Below are positions 56,730-64,000 of a stretch of 64,000 bases of DNA, in pieces. The position numbers were made by a program, and so were the translations under genes. The stretch lies in the NCBI GenBank assembly GCA_963752755.1, contig CAVVZJ010000011.1, positions 124,001-188,000 on the forward strand. The letters run 5' to 3'. Below the pieces are notes generated by a model. The model saw nothing but the letters and a program-made list of their open reading frames with translations. It had not been told where the DNA came from and did not search any database. This DNA is from CAVVZJ01 sp963752755 (GTDB lineage: Bacteria > Planctomycetota > Planctomycetia > Isosphaerales > Isosphaeraceae). Each line of letters starts with the position of its first letter. Position 1 is the stretch's first letter.

Positions 56730-57782
56730 ATGTCCGACCGCCCGATCATCCTGTCCCTGACCGGTATGCGCGAGGAGGGCCTGGGCCTGCTGCGTGAGGC
56801 GGGCGAGCTTCGCATGGCCACGGCGCTGACGCCGGAGGTCCTCCACCGCGAGGTCCGCGACGCGGATGCCCTGGTGATCCGCACGGCGGGCACGATCGAC
56901 GCCGCCTTGATGGATTGCGCCCCGAGGCTCCGCGTCGTCGGTCGGCACGGGGTCGGTTACGATCAGGTGGACGTGCCCGCCGCCACCGAGCGGGGCATCC
57001 AGGTCGTTTATACGCCGGGTGCGAATACCGAGGCCGTGGCCGAGCACACACTCGCGTTCATGATCGGGCTCTCGAAGCACTTCACGCCGCAGGGGCGGGC
57101 CTTGATCGAAGGCCGCTACAACGACCGGACCAAGCTCTGCGGGCGCGACCTGAAGGGCCGGACCATCGGCATCATCGGCTTCGGCCGGATCGGTCGCCGG
57201 CTGGGCGAGCTGGTCAAGGTCGCCTTCGGGATGAGGGTCCTCTACAACGACATCGTCGCTCCCCCTCCCGAGGCCGAGGCCCGCGCCGGGGCCAGGCGGG
57301 TCGAGCTGGATGAGCTGCTCGCCGAATCCGAATACGTGACCTTGCATGTTCCCCTCGACAACGCGACCCGCCGGTTGATCGACCGCGCGGCCCTGGCGAA
57401 GATGCGGCCCGATGCGATCCTGATCAACACCTGTCGCGGCCCGGTCGTGGATGAGGGGGCCGTCACGGAGGCCCTCGACGCCGGCCGGCTCTTTGGCTAC
57501 GGCGCCGACGTCTTCGACATCGAGCCGCCTCCATCGGATCACCCGCTGATCGGCCGACAGGATAATGTCCTGCTTACTCCGCACAGCGCCGCTCAGTCGG
57601 TCGAGAGCCTGATTAACATGGCCCAAGGGGTGGCCGAGGACGTGCTGGGTGTTCTTCACGGCGAGCCGCCGAGGAACCCCGTCAACGATCCGGCCGCGGT
57701 GGCTGCCAGCCGTCGGAGGCTGGGCAAGCCGCCGCTGGATCGCCCCTGGGAACCCGGCCATTGGCCTTCCTCGTCGGTGTAG
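56730..57782 (+). CDS. D-2-hydroxyacid dehydrogenase (SerA-like)
   Basis: 350 aa from ATG 56730 (MSDRPIILSLTGM). The NAD fold is GRTIGIIGFGRIGRRLGELV; catalytic residues are Arg in INTCRGPVVDEGAV, Glu in DVFDIEPPPSDHP and His in NVLLTPHSAAQSVESLI. SLTGM and GVGYDQVDVPAATERGIQVV match phosphoglycerate-dehydrogenase-like enzymes without the ACT domain. It could act in serine synthesis or on another 2-hydroxyacid. The C-terminal tail is basic and short. Confidence 0.87.
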   Translation: MSDRPIILSLTGMREEGLGLLREAGELRMATALTPEVLHREVRDADALVIRTAGTIDAALMDCAPRLRVVGRHGVGYDQVDVPAATERGIQVVYTPGANTEAVAEHTLAFMIGLSKHFTPQGRALIEGRYNDRTKLCGRDLKGRTIGIIGFGRIGRRLGELVKVAFGMRVLYNDIVAPPPEAEARAGARRVELDELLAESEYVTLHVPLDNATRRLIDRAALAKMRPDAILINTCRGPVVDEGAVTEALDAGRLFGYGADVFDIEPPPSDHPLIGRQDNVLLTPHSAAQSVESLINMAQGVAEDVLGVLHGEPPRNPVNDPAAVAASRRRLGKPPLDRPWEPGHWPSSSV

Positions 57783-57874
57783 ATCACGTCGGTCGGGGCC
57801 GACTCGGGGCCGGGCCGGAACCGTCCTCGTTCGCGAAGCGAGTCACGGATCGACGCCCGCCGAGCCCTCGGTCA

Positions 57875-57970
57875 TCAGTACGCGTCGGATAAGATCACTT
57901 CATTGCCGGCTCGGGTCGCGAGCGTCTGATGGACGCCCAGGATCGCCGAGCCGTCGGCCAGATAAGTACT
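57875..57970 (-). pseudogene. C-terminal remnant of a second DUF1559 gene
   Basis: On the minus strand the bases read LADGSAILGVHQTLATRAGN then EVILSDAY and a stop at 57875. The intact DUF1559 gene at 58535-59611 ends SMGVYQKLSTRAGNEVISSD and SY, clearly the same C-terminus. No more of the gene exists: upstream bases give no DUF1559 sequence. It is a leftover of a duplicated pseudopilin gene. Confidence 0.65.
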
Positions 57971-57995
57971 ACGCGGTGGGCGAGGATGAGGGGGA

Positions 57996-58436
57996 TCAGC
58001 GGGTTTCGAAGACTTCAAGTTCGAAGGGCTTGCCATCGATCTTTCCGGTCAGCTTGCCGCGGATCATCTTGAGGTTGTAAGGACCCTGATCGGAGGCGAA
58101 CCGATGGGGTTCGGAGGAGGGTTTGAGGTCCACGGTGGTCGATTTACGGTTCGCGTCGATCTGGAACTTGACGTCGGAGGGGGAGCCGGCGAGGGGCTGC
58201 TGGCCATCTTCCTGGAGGAAATAGGCGACGATGGCGGTGGGGCCTTCGGTGCGGAGGTCAACGGGAGGATCGTTGAGCAATTCGATGTACCCCGGATTCT
58301 CGGGCAGTTTGAGCGCGGTGCCCTGATGCGGTCCCGGCACCCTGGAGGGGGCTTCATCGGGTAGTCGGACGGTCTCTCCGCAGCCGGCGAGAGCCAGCAG
58401 ACAGGCGAGGGCGAAAAGGCGAGAGGGAAAGCGCAT
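57996..58436 (-). CDS. Hypothetical lipoprotein
   Basis: 146 aa from ATG 58436. Signal peptide MRFPSRLFALACLLALAGCG with lipobox LAGC. The mature part is a small beta domain (TALKLPENPGYIELLNDPPV, FQIDANRKSTTVDLKPSSEP, KLTGKIDGKPFELEVFETR). It lies between a DUF1559 remnant and an intact DUF1559 gene; such small lipoproteins often follow DUF1559 genes in planctomycetes. Confidence 0.72.
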   Translation of the reverse strand: MRFPSRLFALACLLALAGCGETVRLPDEAPSRVPGPHQGTALKLPENPGYIELLNDPPVDLRTEGPTAIVAYFLQEDGQQPLAGSPSDVKFQIDANRKSTTVDLKPSSEPHRFASDQGPYNLKMIRGKLTGKIDGKPFELEVFETR

Positions 58437-58534
58437 CGTTGAGAGTCCCGAATCAAAAGACGACATCGGCCGGGAAGGAAGGCTCTCCCGGCCGATGAGG
58501 TTGGTTCGTTCCTGAAGGACGGTCAGGGCCTCAA

Positions 58535-59611
58535 TCAATACGAATCGGAGCTGATCACCTCGTTACCGGCGCGGGTGGAGAGCTTCTGATAGACGCCCAT
58601 GCTCTGAGAGGCGGCGAGGGTCAGGTTCCAGGCGTAGTTGGAGTAGGTCACGCCGACCGGAAGGGGCGAGCCGTGCGGCCCGTTGCCGGAGGCATACGAC
58701 CAGGAGTTGATGGAGTTCTTGAGGAAGTGGACCGAGCCGTCGCAGAAGGCGAAGTTGGCTCCGCCCGGGTGCATGCTGGTCGCCCCCTGGGAGAAGTAAT
58801 ACGACACGCTGCCGCCCGCCAGGTTTTGGTTGTTCGACTGGACGTTCAGCGGGAAGAGGGTGGCGAAGGTGGTGTCGTAGTGCTGGGGCGAGTCCCAGGA
58901 CATGTCGGAGTTCTGGTAGGTGGGATTGAATTTCGCCATCAGCATCTTGGCATGCTCGCCGAAGATCATGGTGTTGCTGGTACCGTCGGTGATCTCGGCG
59001 ATCTTGACCGCGCTATCGGCGTAGATGACGCCGTTGAGCATCTGGTATTCCTGGGGGGTGCTCGACATGTAATACATCCGGAAGCCCGGGTCGGGGAAGG
59101 TCCCGTTGTTCACGGCGTAGCTGGTGAACTGCTGCTGCCAGGTGCCGGGAGGAAGCGTTTTCATGTTGAAGTTGAAGCTGGCGTTCGGCGTGTTGGGGCT
59201 GATCTGACTGGGTGACCACGGATCGCTCGGGCAGGCCAGCGTGGCGATCTTGATCCCGTGGACGGTGATGTTGGGGGCGTCGTAGTCGGTCCAGCTGAAG
59301 TTCACCGCGTTATACAGGGGCCCCTGCTCGGTGAACGGCAGGAGGCGGACGAACGCGCTGAAGTTCTGATAGCAGCTCGAGCAGGGGGCCTCATACGTGT
59401 TGCCCGGAAAGCAGCCGTTGGTCGACTCGTAGTTGTTCGCCGCCAGCGCGAGCTGCTTCAGGTTGTTGGTGCACTGAGCCCGACGCGCGGCCTCGCGCGC
59501 CGCCTGCACGGCGGGCAGCAACAGGGCGATCAGGACGCCGATGATCGCAATGACCACCAGGAGCTCGATCAGCGTGAAGCCCCGTTGGGGACGACTCGTC
59601 GTGGAGTTCAT
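58535..59611 (-). CDS. DUF1559 type II pseudopilin-like protein
   Basis: 358 aa from ATG 59611. It carries the leader RGFTLIELLVVIAIIGVLIA and LPAVQAAREAARRAQCTNNL. The typical C-terminal block GATSMHPGGANFAFCDGSVH is present. DUF1559 proteins are exported and are the most abundant protein family in many planctomycetes. The start is taken from the leader; a longer upstream frame is not coding. Confidence 0.94.
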   Translation of the reverse strand: MNSTTSRPQRGFTLIELLVVIAIIGVLIALLLPAVQAAREAARRAQCTNNLKQLALAANNYESTNGCFPGNTYEAPCSSCYQNFSAFVRLLPFTEQGPLYNAVNFSWTDYDAPNITVHGIKIATLACPSDPWSPSQISPNTPNASFNFNMKTLPPGTWQQQFTSYAVNNGTFPDPGFRMYYMSSTPQEYQMLNGVIYADSAVKIAEITDGTSNTMIFGEHAKMLMAKFNPTYQNSDMSWDSPQHYDTTFATLFPLNVQSNNQNLAGGSVSYYFSQGATSMHPGGANFAFCDGSVHFLKNSINSWSYASGNGPHGSPLPVGVTYSNYAWNLTLAASQSMGVYQKLSTRAGNEVISSDSY

Positions 59612-59932
59612 GGTCAAGGACTCTCGCGGTTGGGATGGGGAGGGAGATGACTCGGAGCAACAAGCCCGGACGCGTGGAACGGACTCGAAAGACGGATTCA
59701 ACCGGCGGGGGAGAGGCCCGGACCCGGAGGTTTTTACGGTCAACCGGCAGGGAAGGCACTGGTGGTGGCGTCAGAGGAGCCCGCCCGCGACCGCCCCCAA
59801 CCAGGTTGTGTGATTGTATCCACGAGATGATGAGGAATCCATTAAGGTATTGTGAAAATCGGCCGACGTTTCCTCAGGGCTACAATACCACTCGCCGGAC
59901 GTCTGCCCCCACTTTCGCCGGAGCCTCTGAAC

Positions 59933-61327
59933 TTGCCGACGGCCCGCCTCGATAGTCTGCTGAAGTCGCATCCGCGGGTGCGGGAACTCCGACCGGGCTC
60001 CCCCGACCCGGAGGGGCGGTGCGTCCTCTACTGGATGCAGCGCTCCCAGCGTGGACGGGACAACGCGGCCGTGAACCTGGCAGTCGCGCTCGGCAACGCC
60101 TTGCGGCTCCCGGTGCTCGCCGTCTTCGGCCTCACGGCCGAGTATCCGGGGGCTCAGCGTCGCCACTACCGCTTCCTCATCGAGGGGCTCCGCGACACGT
60201 CCGACGACCTGGCCAGGCGGGGCGTTCCGCTGGTCGTCCGGCTCGGCCCGCCGGATGAGGTCGCCCTGGCCGTTGCCTCCGAGGTCCGACCGGCGATCGT
60301 GGTCGGTGACGAGAACCCAGTCCGCATCGGCCAAGCCTGGCGTACGAAGGTGGCCGAGGGACTGGAGGTGCCGTTCCGACTGGTCGATGCCGATGTCGTC
60401 GTGCCGACCTCACTCTTCCCGAAGCAGGAATACGCTGCCAGGACGATCCGGCCGAAGATCCACAAGGTCCTGAGCGATTACCTCAAACCGATCCCGAACC
60501 CCAGGGCCGAGGTTCCCTGGGAAGGGTCGGCGATCCCTCGCGGCGTCCCGATCGATCCTGCCGCGCTGCTCGCTCGGCTGAAGGTCGGTGGCGCCTCCGA
60601 GCTGCCCGACTATCCGGGCGGCACCGCCGAGGCGTTGCGACGTCTCCGACGCTTCCTTCGTGATCGTCTGCCCCGCTACGCCGAGGACCGCAACGAGCCC
60701 ACCCCCTACACGACCAGCGAGCTTTCCGCCCATCTCCACTTCGGCCAGATCAGCCCCTTGACGATCGCCCTGGCCGTCCGCGACAGCGGCGCCCCGCCCG
60801 AATCGATCGACGCTTACCTCGAAGAACTGATCGTCCGCCGCGAGCTGGCGATCAACTACGTCGCCCGCAACCCCGACTACGACCGCCTTACCGGCTGCCC
60901 CGACTGGGCCTTGAAGACCCTCGCCAAGCATTCCGGGGACCGCCGCCCCGTCCTCTACTCGGCCACCCAGCTCGAAGCGGGCGACACCGGCGATCCGATC
61001 TGGAACGCGGCCCAGAAGGAGATGGTCCTCACCGGCCGGATGCACAACTATCTTCGCATGTACTGGGCCAAGAAGATCCTCCAGTGGACCCCCGACCCCG
61101 AGACCGCCTTTTCCCTCGCGCTCGACCTGAACGACCGCTACGAGATGGACGGTCGCGACCCGAACGGCTACGTCGGCGTCGCCTGGGCGATCGGCGGCCT
61201 GCACGACCGCCCCTGGCCCGAGCGTCCCATCTTCGGCACCGTCCGATCCATGAGCTTTGAGGGCATCCGGAAGAAGATCGACGCCGAGGCGTACCTTGCT
61301 CGAGTCGCCGCCCTCGAAGGGGAGTGA
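59933..61327 (+). CDS. Class II CPD photolyase
   Basis: 464 aa from TTG 59933 (CGGAG nine bases before); a GTG at 59852 is the other option. It contains the class II signature: CVLYWMQRSQRGRDNAAVNL, NPDYDRLTGCPDWALKTLAK, WNAAQKEMVLTGRMHNYLRM, then NDRYEMDGRDPNGYVGVAWA and LHDRPWPERPIFGTVRSMSF. The FAD- and DNA-contact residues of the family fall in these blocks. It repairs UV cyclobutane dimers with light. Confidence 0.93.
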   Translation: MPTARLDSLLKSHPRVRELRPGSPDPEGRCVLYWMQRSQRGRDNAAVNLAVALGNALRLPVLAVFGLTAEYPGAQRRHYRFLIEGLRDTSDDLARRGVPLVVRLGPPDEVALAVASEVRPAIVVGDENPVRIGQAWRTKVAEGLEVPFRLVDADVVVPTSLFPKQEYAARTIRPKIHKVLSDYLKPIPNPRAEVPWEGSAIPRGVPIDPAALLARLKVGGASELPDYPGGTAEALRRLRRFLRDRLPRYAEDRNEPTPYTTSELSAHLHFGQISPLTIALAVRDSGAPPESIDAYLEELIVRRELAINYVARNPDYDRLTGCPDWALKTLAKHSGDRRPVLYSATQLEAGDTGDPIWNAAQKEMVLTGRMHNYLRMYWAKKILQWTPDPETAFSLALDLNDRYEMDGRDPNGYVGVAWAIGGLHDRPWPERPIFGTVRSMSFEGIRKKIDAEAYLARVAALEGE

Positions 61328-61408
61328 ACGACGCGTCGGGAAGGGGCAGGCCCTCCTCGAATCGGCCTTGCGAATCGGTTGGCGGTGGTCCCCGCTGGCC
61401 AGCCAGAG

Positions 61409-61691
61409 CCGCTTTCTTTTGCCGCCCGTGGGCGCCTGGGACGGTCCCGGAACGCTGAGGTGACGCGCCCGGGACGCCTGGGAGATGGCGTGAGGACGCT
61501 GGGGAGACGCTTCCAGTTGTTGCCGAGTCCTGGACGCAAATCCTTGTTTTGCTGAGAATTAAGGGCTGATTTTACCTATTTTGAAGTTCGTTCGGCGTCT
61601 GGGACGCGCTGCGGTGTGGCGACGCCTCGCCGGAGGTCGGACGGTCGGATGTCAACCGGATTGCCAAGGAGCCATCGTTAATTATAGCACA
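61409..61691 (-). repeat. Dispersed element R5, candidate structured small RNA
   Basis: On the minus strand TGTGCTATAATTA (TATAAT at 61681-61686) leads, after 84 bases, to the core GCCGAACGAACTTCAAAAT (61578-61596). Seven exact 11-base units lie at 61434-61510 and the tail ends AAAAGAAAGCGG at 61409. The outer stem GGCGTC / GACGCC is kept, the inner one is weak. It occupies the gap between convergent photolyase and hydrolase-like genes. Confidence 0.87.
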
Positions 61692-61793
61692 GGGCTGGGA
61701 CTTTGGCGCGGGTCAATTCGTGACCTGGAGGCAGCAAGGGGACTCCTGGGGGAGGCCCGAGGAGCGTTGCGGAGAGCCTCCGATCGGACGGAT

Positions 61794-62984
61794 TCAGGGC
61801 TGGCGGGTCGTGATCTTGTAGAGATGAACGTCGAAGGGGGCGAAGTCGTCCTCGAACCGGCCCTCGTGGACGTCGATCGCACGACCCTCGCCGATGACCT
61901 CCGCCGTGGCCGCTTCGGGCAAGCCACGGACCGTGAAGGACCCGCGCGCGGGGCGTTCCGCATCCCGACGGCGAAGACGTAGGTTGCCCCGTCGTGGCGC
62001 TTGACCATCACGTCGATCGGCACCTCGTTGGCGGACGACGCGACGATCGCCCCGTCGTCCACAGTCGGGCTGTTCAGGACCGGCGCCAGCTCGCGGATCT
62101 GGCGATTGATCGCGGTGACGGCGGCGAGCATCTCGGGGTCGTCGAGGAGGGCGGCCTCCTTGAAGCGAGGGGCGAACTCGTGGACGAAGTAGATCAGTCC
62201 GGTCGAGCCGTGGACGAGGGCCATCCAGACCTCGGCCTTGACCTGATGCGGCGTCGCCTTGGCCTGGGCGTTGCCGATGTGCGTACATTCGATGCAGTTC
62301 CAGACGATCTTGCGTCCCTCGGTCCACTTCACGAGCCGGCCGACCCCCTTGGCGACGTACCAGAGCAGGTCGGAGCCGTCGCGTCGATCGAGTCCGACGA
62401 CGGGGTAAACGTCGAACGAGATGATGTCGCCGCCTCGGACGTACTTCGGATAGTCGTCCAGGCTGGCGCCCGGTCCGCGGCCCTTCCACTCGTCGTTGGC
62501 GACCCCCTGCCCCAGGTTCAGGAGGACCGGCCGGGACGGGTCGGCCTGGCGGATGCGCTCGTAGTCGGCGACGATTCGCTCAGGCTTCACCGGCGGGCCG
62601 TAGCCCCGTTTGCCGGTCTTCGGATCGACGACCGGCTGGGCGTTGTCGGGCTCGTCGCCGTGCATCCAGGCCGACGATGGTGGGGTCGTCCTTGTGGGCG
62701 AGGCCGACGCGGTTCTGGCCGCAGATGACGGACATGCCGGCCTTGTGGAGTTGATCGAGCTGGGTGTCGGTCGGGCCTCGCCAGAGGCCGACGTAGAGGT
62801 TGATCCCGGCCTGCTGGAACTTCTCGGCATTCTTCGGGTCCTGGAGCCAGACGGCGATCGGGAAATACCCGGGATCGGCGGGCGGGCCGTGCTCCCAGGC
62901 GGCATAGGGAGAGCTGGGCGCCGGGTCGTCCGCGATCGGAGCCAGCCAGGGGGCGAGAAGGCCGAGGAGCAGCGGCAGGGTCAT
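61794..62984 (-). CDS. Secreted glycoside-hydrolase-like protein, frame-broken
   Basis: ATG 62984 gives a signal peptide (MTLPLLLGLLAPWLAPIADD). The body is a (beta/alpha)8-like enzyme: GYFPIAVWLQDPKNAEKFQQ, AGINLYVGLWRGPTD, then after a slip near 62670 HGDEPDNAQPVVDPKTGKRG, GDIISFDVYPVVGLDRRD, IVWNCIECTHIGNAQAKATP, and LVHGSTGLIYFVHEFAPRF. After a second slip near 61950 it ends FDVHLYKITTRQP. Pairs such as HGDEPD and NCIECTHIG look like a TIM-barrel hydrolase acidic pair; the substrate is unknown. Confidence 0.7.
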
Positions 62985-63003
62985 GGGTCGTTCCCTTTCC
63001 CTT

Positions 63004-63861
63004 CTAGCGCCAGCGACGCGGCGGGGCGCCGTCGAACCGGCCCGTCGGGGCGCTGAAGCGGACGCCGACCTGCCAGAGCAGGTCCGGTTGATGCTTCGCC
63101 AGGAGATACTTCATCACTACTTCATCCGACGGCGGCATGCCGGGGTCCTGGAAGACCACGCAGAGACGCGCCAGGCCGCGGAGGGTCTGCGCGTCCCAGA
63201 CCTCGATCAGGGCGTGAGGACGTCTCGGGATGCGGTAATACTTGCCGTCGTTGAGGACCGTCACCCGGTCGAACGTGCAGAACTCGGAGAACTCCTTGGC
63301 GTCGACCACGTCGCGCACCAGCTCGGCGGCGACCAGCTCGGGGACGCCTTGCCGGTAGGCGTTGGCCTCGATCCGCATCGGCTCGGTGTCGTTCGTGGGC
63401 TGGGGGGTGCTCTTGCCCTCGATCACGCGGAAGATCTCCGCCTCGACCAGCCGCGCGTAACCGGCCCGCAAGGCGGCGCTGGAGATCACGAGCTGCGGGA
63501 ACCCCGCGGAGACCCGTACGACCTCATGGGCAAACGCGCTCGCCTCGCGCTGGAGCTTCGCCAGCCAGAACCGGAGCTTCTGGGTGCGGTCGCTCTCCGA
63601 GTAGCGAAATGCCTGCGGGCCGACGTCCGGGATCGTCACATCGACCTCAGCGCCGGGACGGTTCAGGGTCCGGACCACGGAGTCATACGCGGCCTCGCCC
63701 CGGAGGAAACGCTCCGCGGCTTCCTGATGCCCCTGGTTCTTCACCCGGACGACGCGATAGCTCGGACGCGCCAGGAACGTCACCTCACGCGCCGTGGCAT
63801 CCACGGCGCTGCGGTGGTCGGAAACCTCGATCTCCCAGCGCAGATATCCGGTTCGAATCAT
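63004..63861 (-). CDS. Hypothetical protein, 285 aa
   Basis: I do not recognise this gene. It is soluble alpha/beta: MIRTGYLRWEIEVSDHRSAV, LNRPGAEVDVTIPDVGPQAF, LRFWLAKLQREASAFAHEVV, FSEFCTFDRVTVLNDGKYYR, RIPRRPHALIEVWDAQTLRG and QVGVRFSAPTGRFD. The frame is intact. It is 19 bases upstream of the hydrolase-like gene, in the same direction, so the two may be an operon. Confidence 0.6.
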   Translation of the reverse strand: MIRTGYLRWEIEVSDHRSAVDATAREVTFLARPSYRVVRVKNQGHQEAAERFLRGEAAYDSVVRTLNRPGAEVDVTIPDVGPQAFRYSESDRTQKLRFWLAKLQREASAFAHEVVRVSAGFPQLVISSAALRAGYARLVEAEIFRVIEGKSTPQPTNDTEPMRIEANAYRQGVPELVAAELVRDVVDAKEFSEFCTFDRVTVLNDGKYYRIPRRPHALIEVWDAQTLRGLARLCVVFQDPGMPPSDEVVMKYLLAKHQPDLLWQVGVRFSAPTGRFDGAPPRRWR

Positions 63862-63871
63862 CGGTCGGATT

Positions 63872-63941
63872 GCGGATTTCGAATTGCGGAATCTGGAATC
63901 AATGATGGGAAGTCCGGACGATTCCGCAATCCGAAATCCGC
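63872..63941. repeat. Long inverted repeat (22-base arms)
   Basis: Left arm 63872-63893 starts GCGGATTTCGAATTGCGG; right arm 63920-63941 is its complement with one mismatch. The loop is 26 bases. The arms repeat GCGGATT / TTGCGGA words. It could be an intergenic repeat or a transcript-end hairpin. Confidence 0.7.
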
Positions 63942-63950
63942 CATTCCCGC

Positions 63951-64000
63951 TCAGCCACCCTGGATGGCGGGGACCAGGAGAATCTCCGGCGCCGTGGCGT
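63951..64000 (-). CDS. Sulfur-carrier-like protein (MoaD/ThiS type), C-terminal end only
   Basis: Only the last ~16 codons are in the window: ATAPEILLVPAIQGG then stop at 63951. A C-terminal di-Gly after a Leu/Val-Val-Pro-Ala stretch is the mark of MoaD/ThiS ubiquitin-like sulfur carriers. The rest lies beyond the window, so the exact member is open. Confidence 0.5.
   Translation of the reverse strand, partial: ATAPEILLVPAIQGG

Noticed and set aside
54018..57761. Minus-strand frame of over 1200 codons
   Set aside because: Only its last ~300 codons (TerC) are real; the rest lies opposite the RsmB-like and dehydrogenase genes.

Overview
Chromosomal window from a high-GC planctomycete, most likely an Isosphaeraceae-type organism. 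The evidence is two DUF1559 proteins with the planctomycete N-methylation leader (FTLIELLVV), an LRVE.xE.R leader peptide, a Ser/Thr kinase with a large C-terminal extension, and a dissected type II secretion-like locus. There are no rRNA or tRNA genes that I can see, and no CRISPR array.

Layout. 0-4 kb: end of a caspase/gingipain-like peptidase, an OsmC protein, a RuvC-fold protein and an M32 carboxypeptidase. 4-7 kb: a RAYT transposase flanked by REP palindromes, a second REP cluster carrying a copy of the RAYT 3' end, and two small hypothetical genes. 7-17 kb: an RNase HII-like protein, ParA, a DUF4177 protein, sulfite reductase, a sigma-54-type regulator facing a 2-dehydro-3-deoxygalactonokinase, and a degenerate XRE/S24 repressor. 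17-24.7 kb (minus strand): a SUF iron-sulfur operon in the order sufR, sufC, DUF4160, DUF2442, sufB, thioredoxin-like, sufD, rhodanese, sufE, sufT; no SufS is present. 24.9-28.4 kb: a NatAB-type ABC exporter, then an ECF-like sigma factor with a putative anti-sigma partner. 29-30 kb: protoglobin divergent from an Rrf2 regulator. 30-40 kb (minus strand): a DUF1559 pseudopilin, minor pseudopilins, three GspF-like proteins and GspE; the run is interrupted by a DUF2807 lipoprotein gene and an IS701-type element. 40-64 kb: mostly housekeeping and hypothetical genes (DinB, SET, Uma2, YgiQ, VWA, MFS transporter, Ser/Thr kinase, TerC, RsmB-like protein, hydroxyacid dehydrogenase, DUF1559, class II photolyase, a hydrolase-like secreted protein, and a ThiS/MoaD-like tail at the edge).

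The most unusual content is a family of five ~270-285 bp dispersed elements (R1-R5, in order of position). Four of the five start with a perfect extended -10 box (TGCTATAAT). All share a 19-base core at a fixed distance, then a 67-79 nt spacer, then six or seven degenerate 11-bp units (consensus GCGTCC plus five free bases), then an A-rich tail. Hairpin arms upstream of the core change together between copies, which points to a structured RNA. I do not recognise this family.

Many genes, above all between 16 and 28.4 kb, are split by single-base frame breaks while conserved motifs continue on both sides. I read most of these as sequence errors rather than true pseudogenes and annotate such genes across the break.
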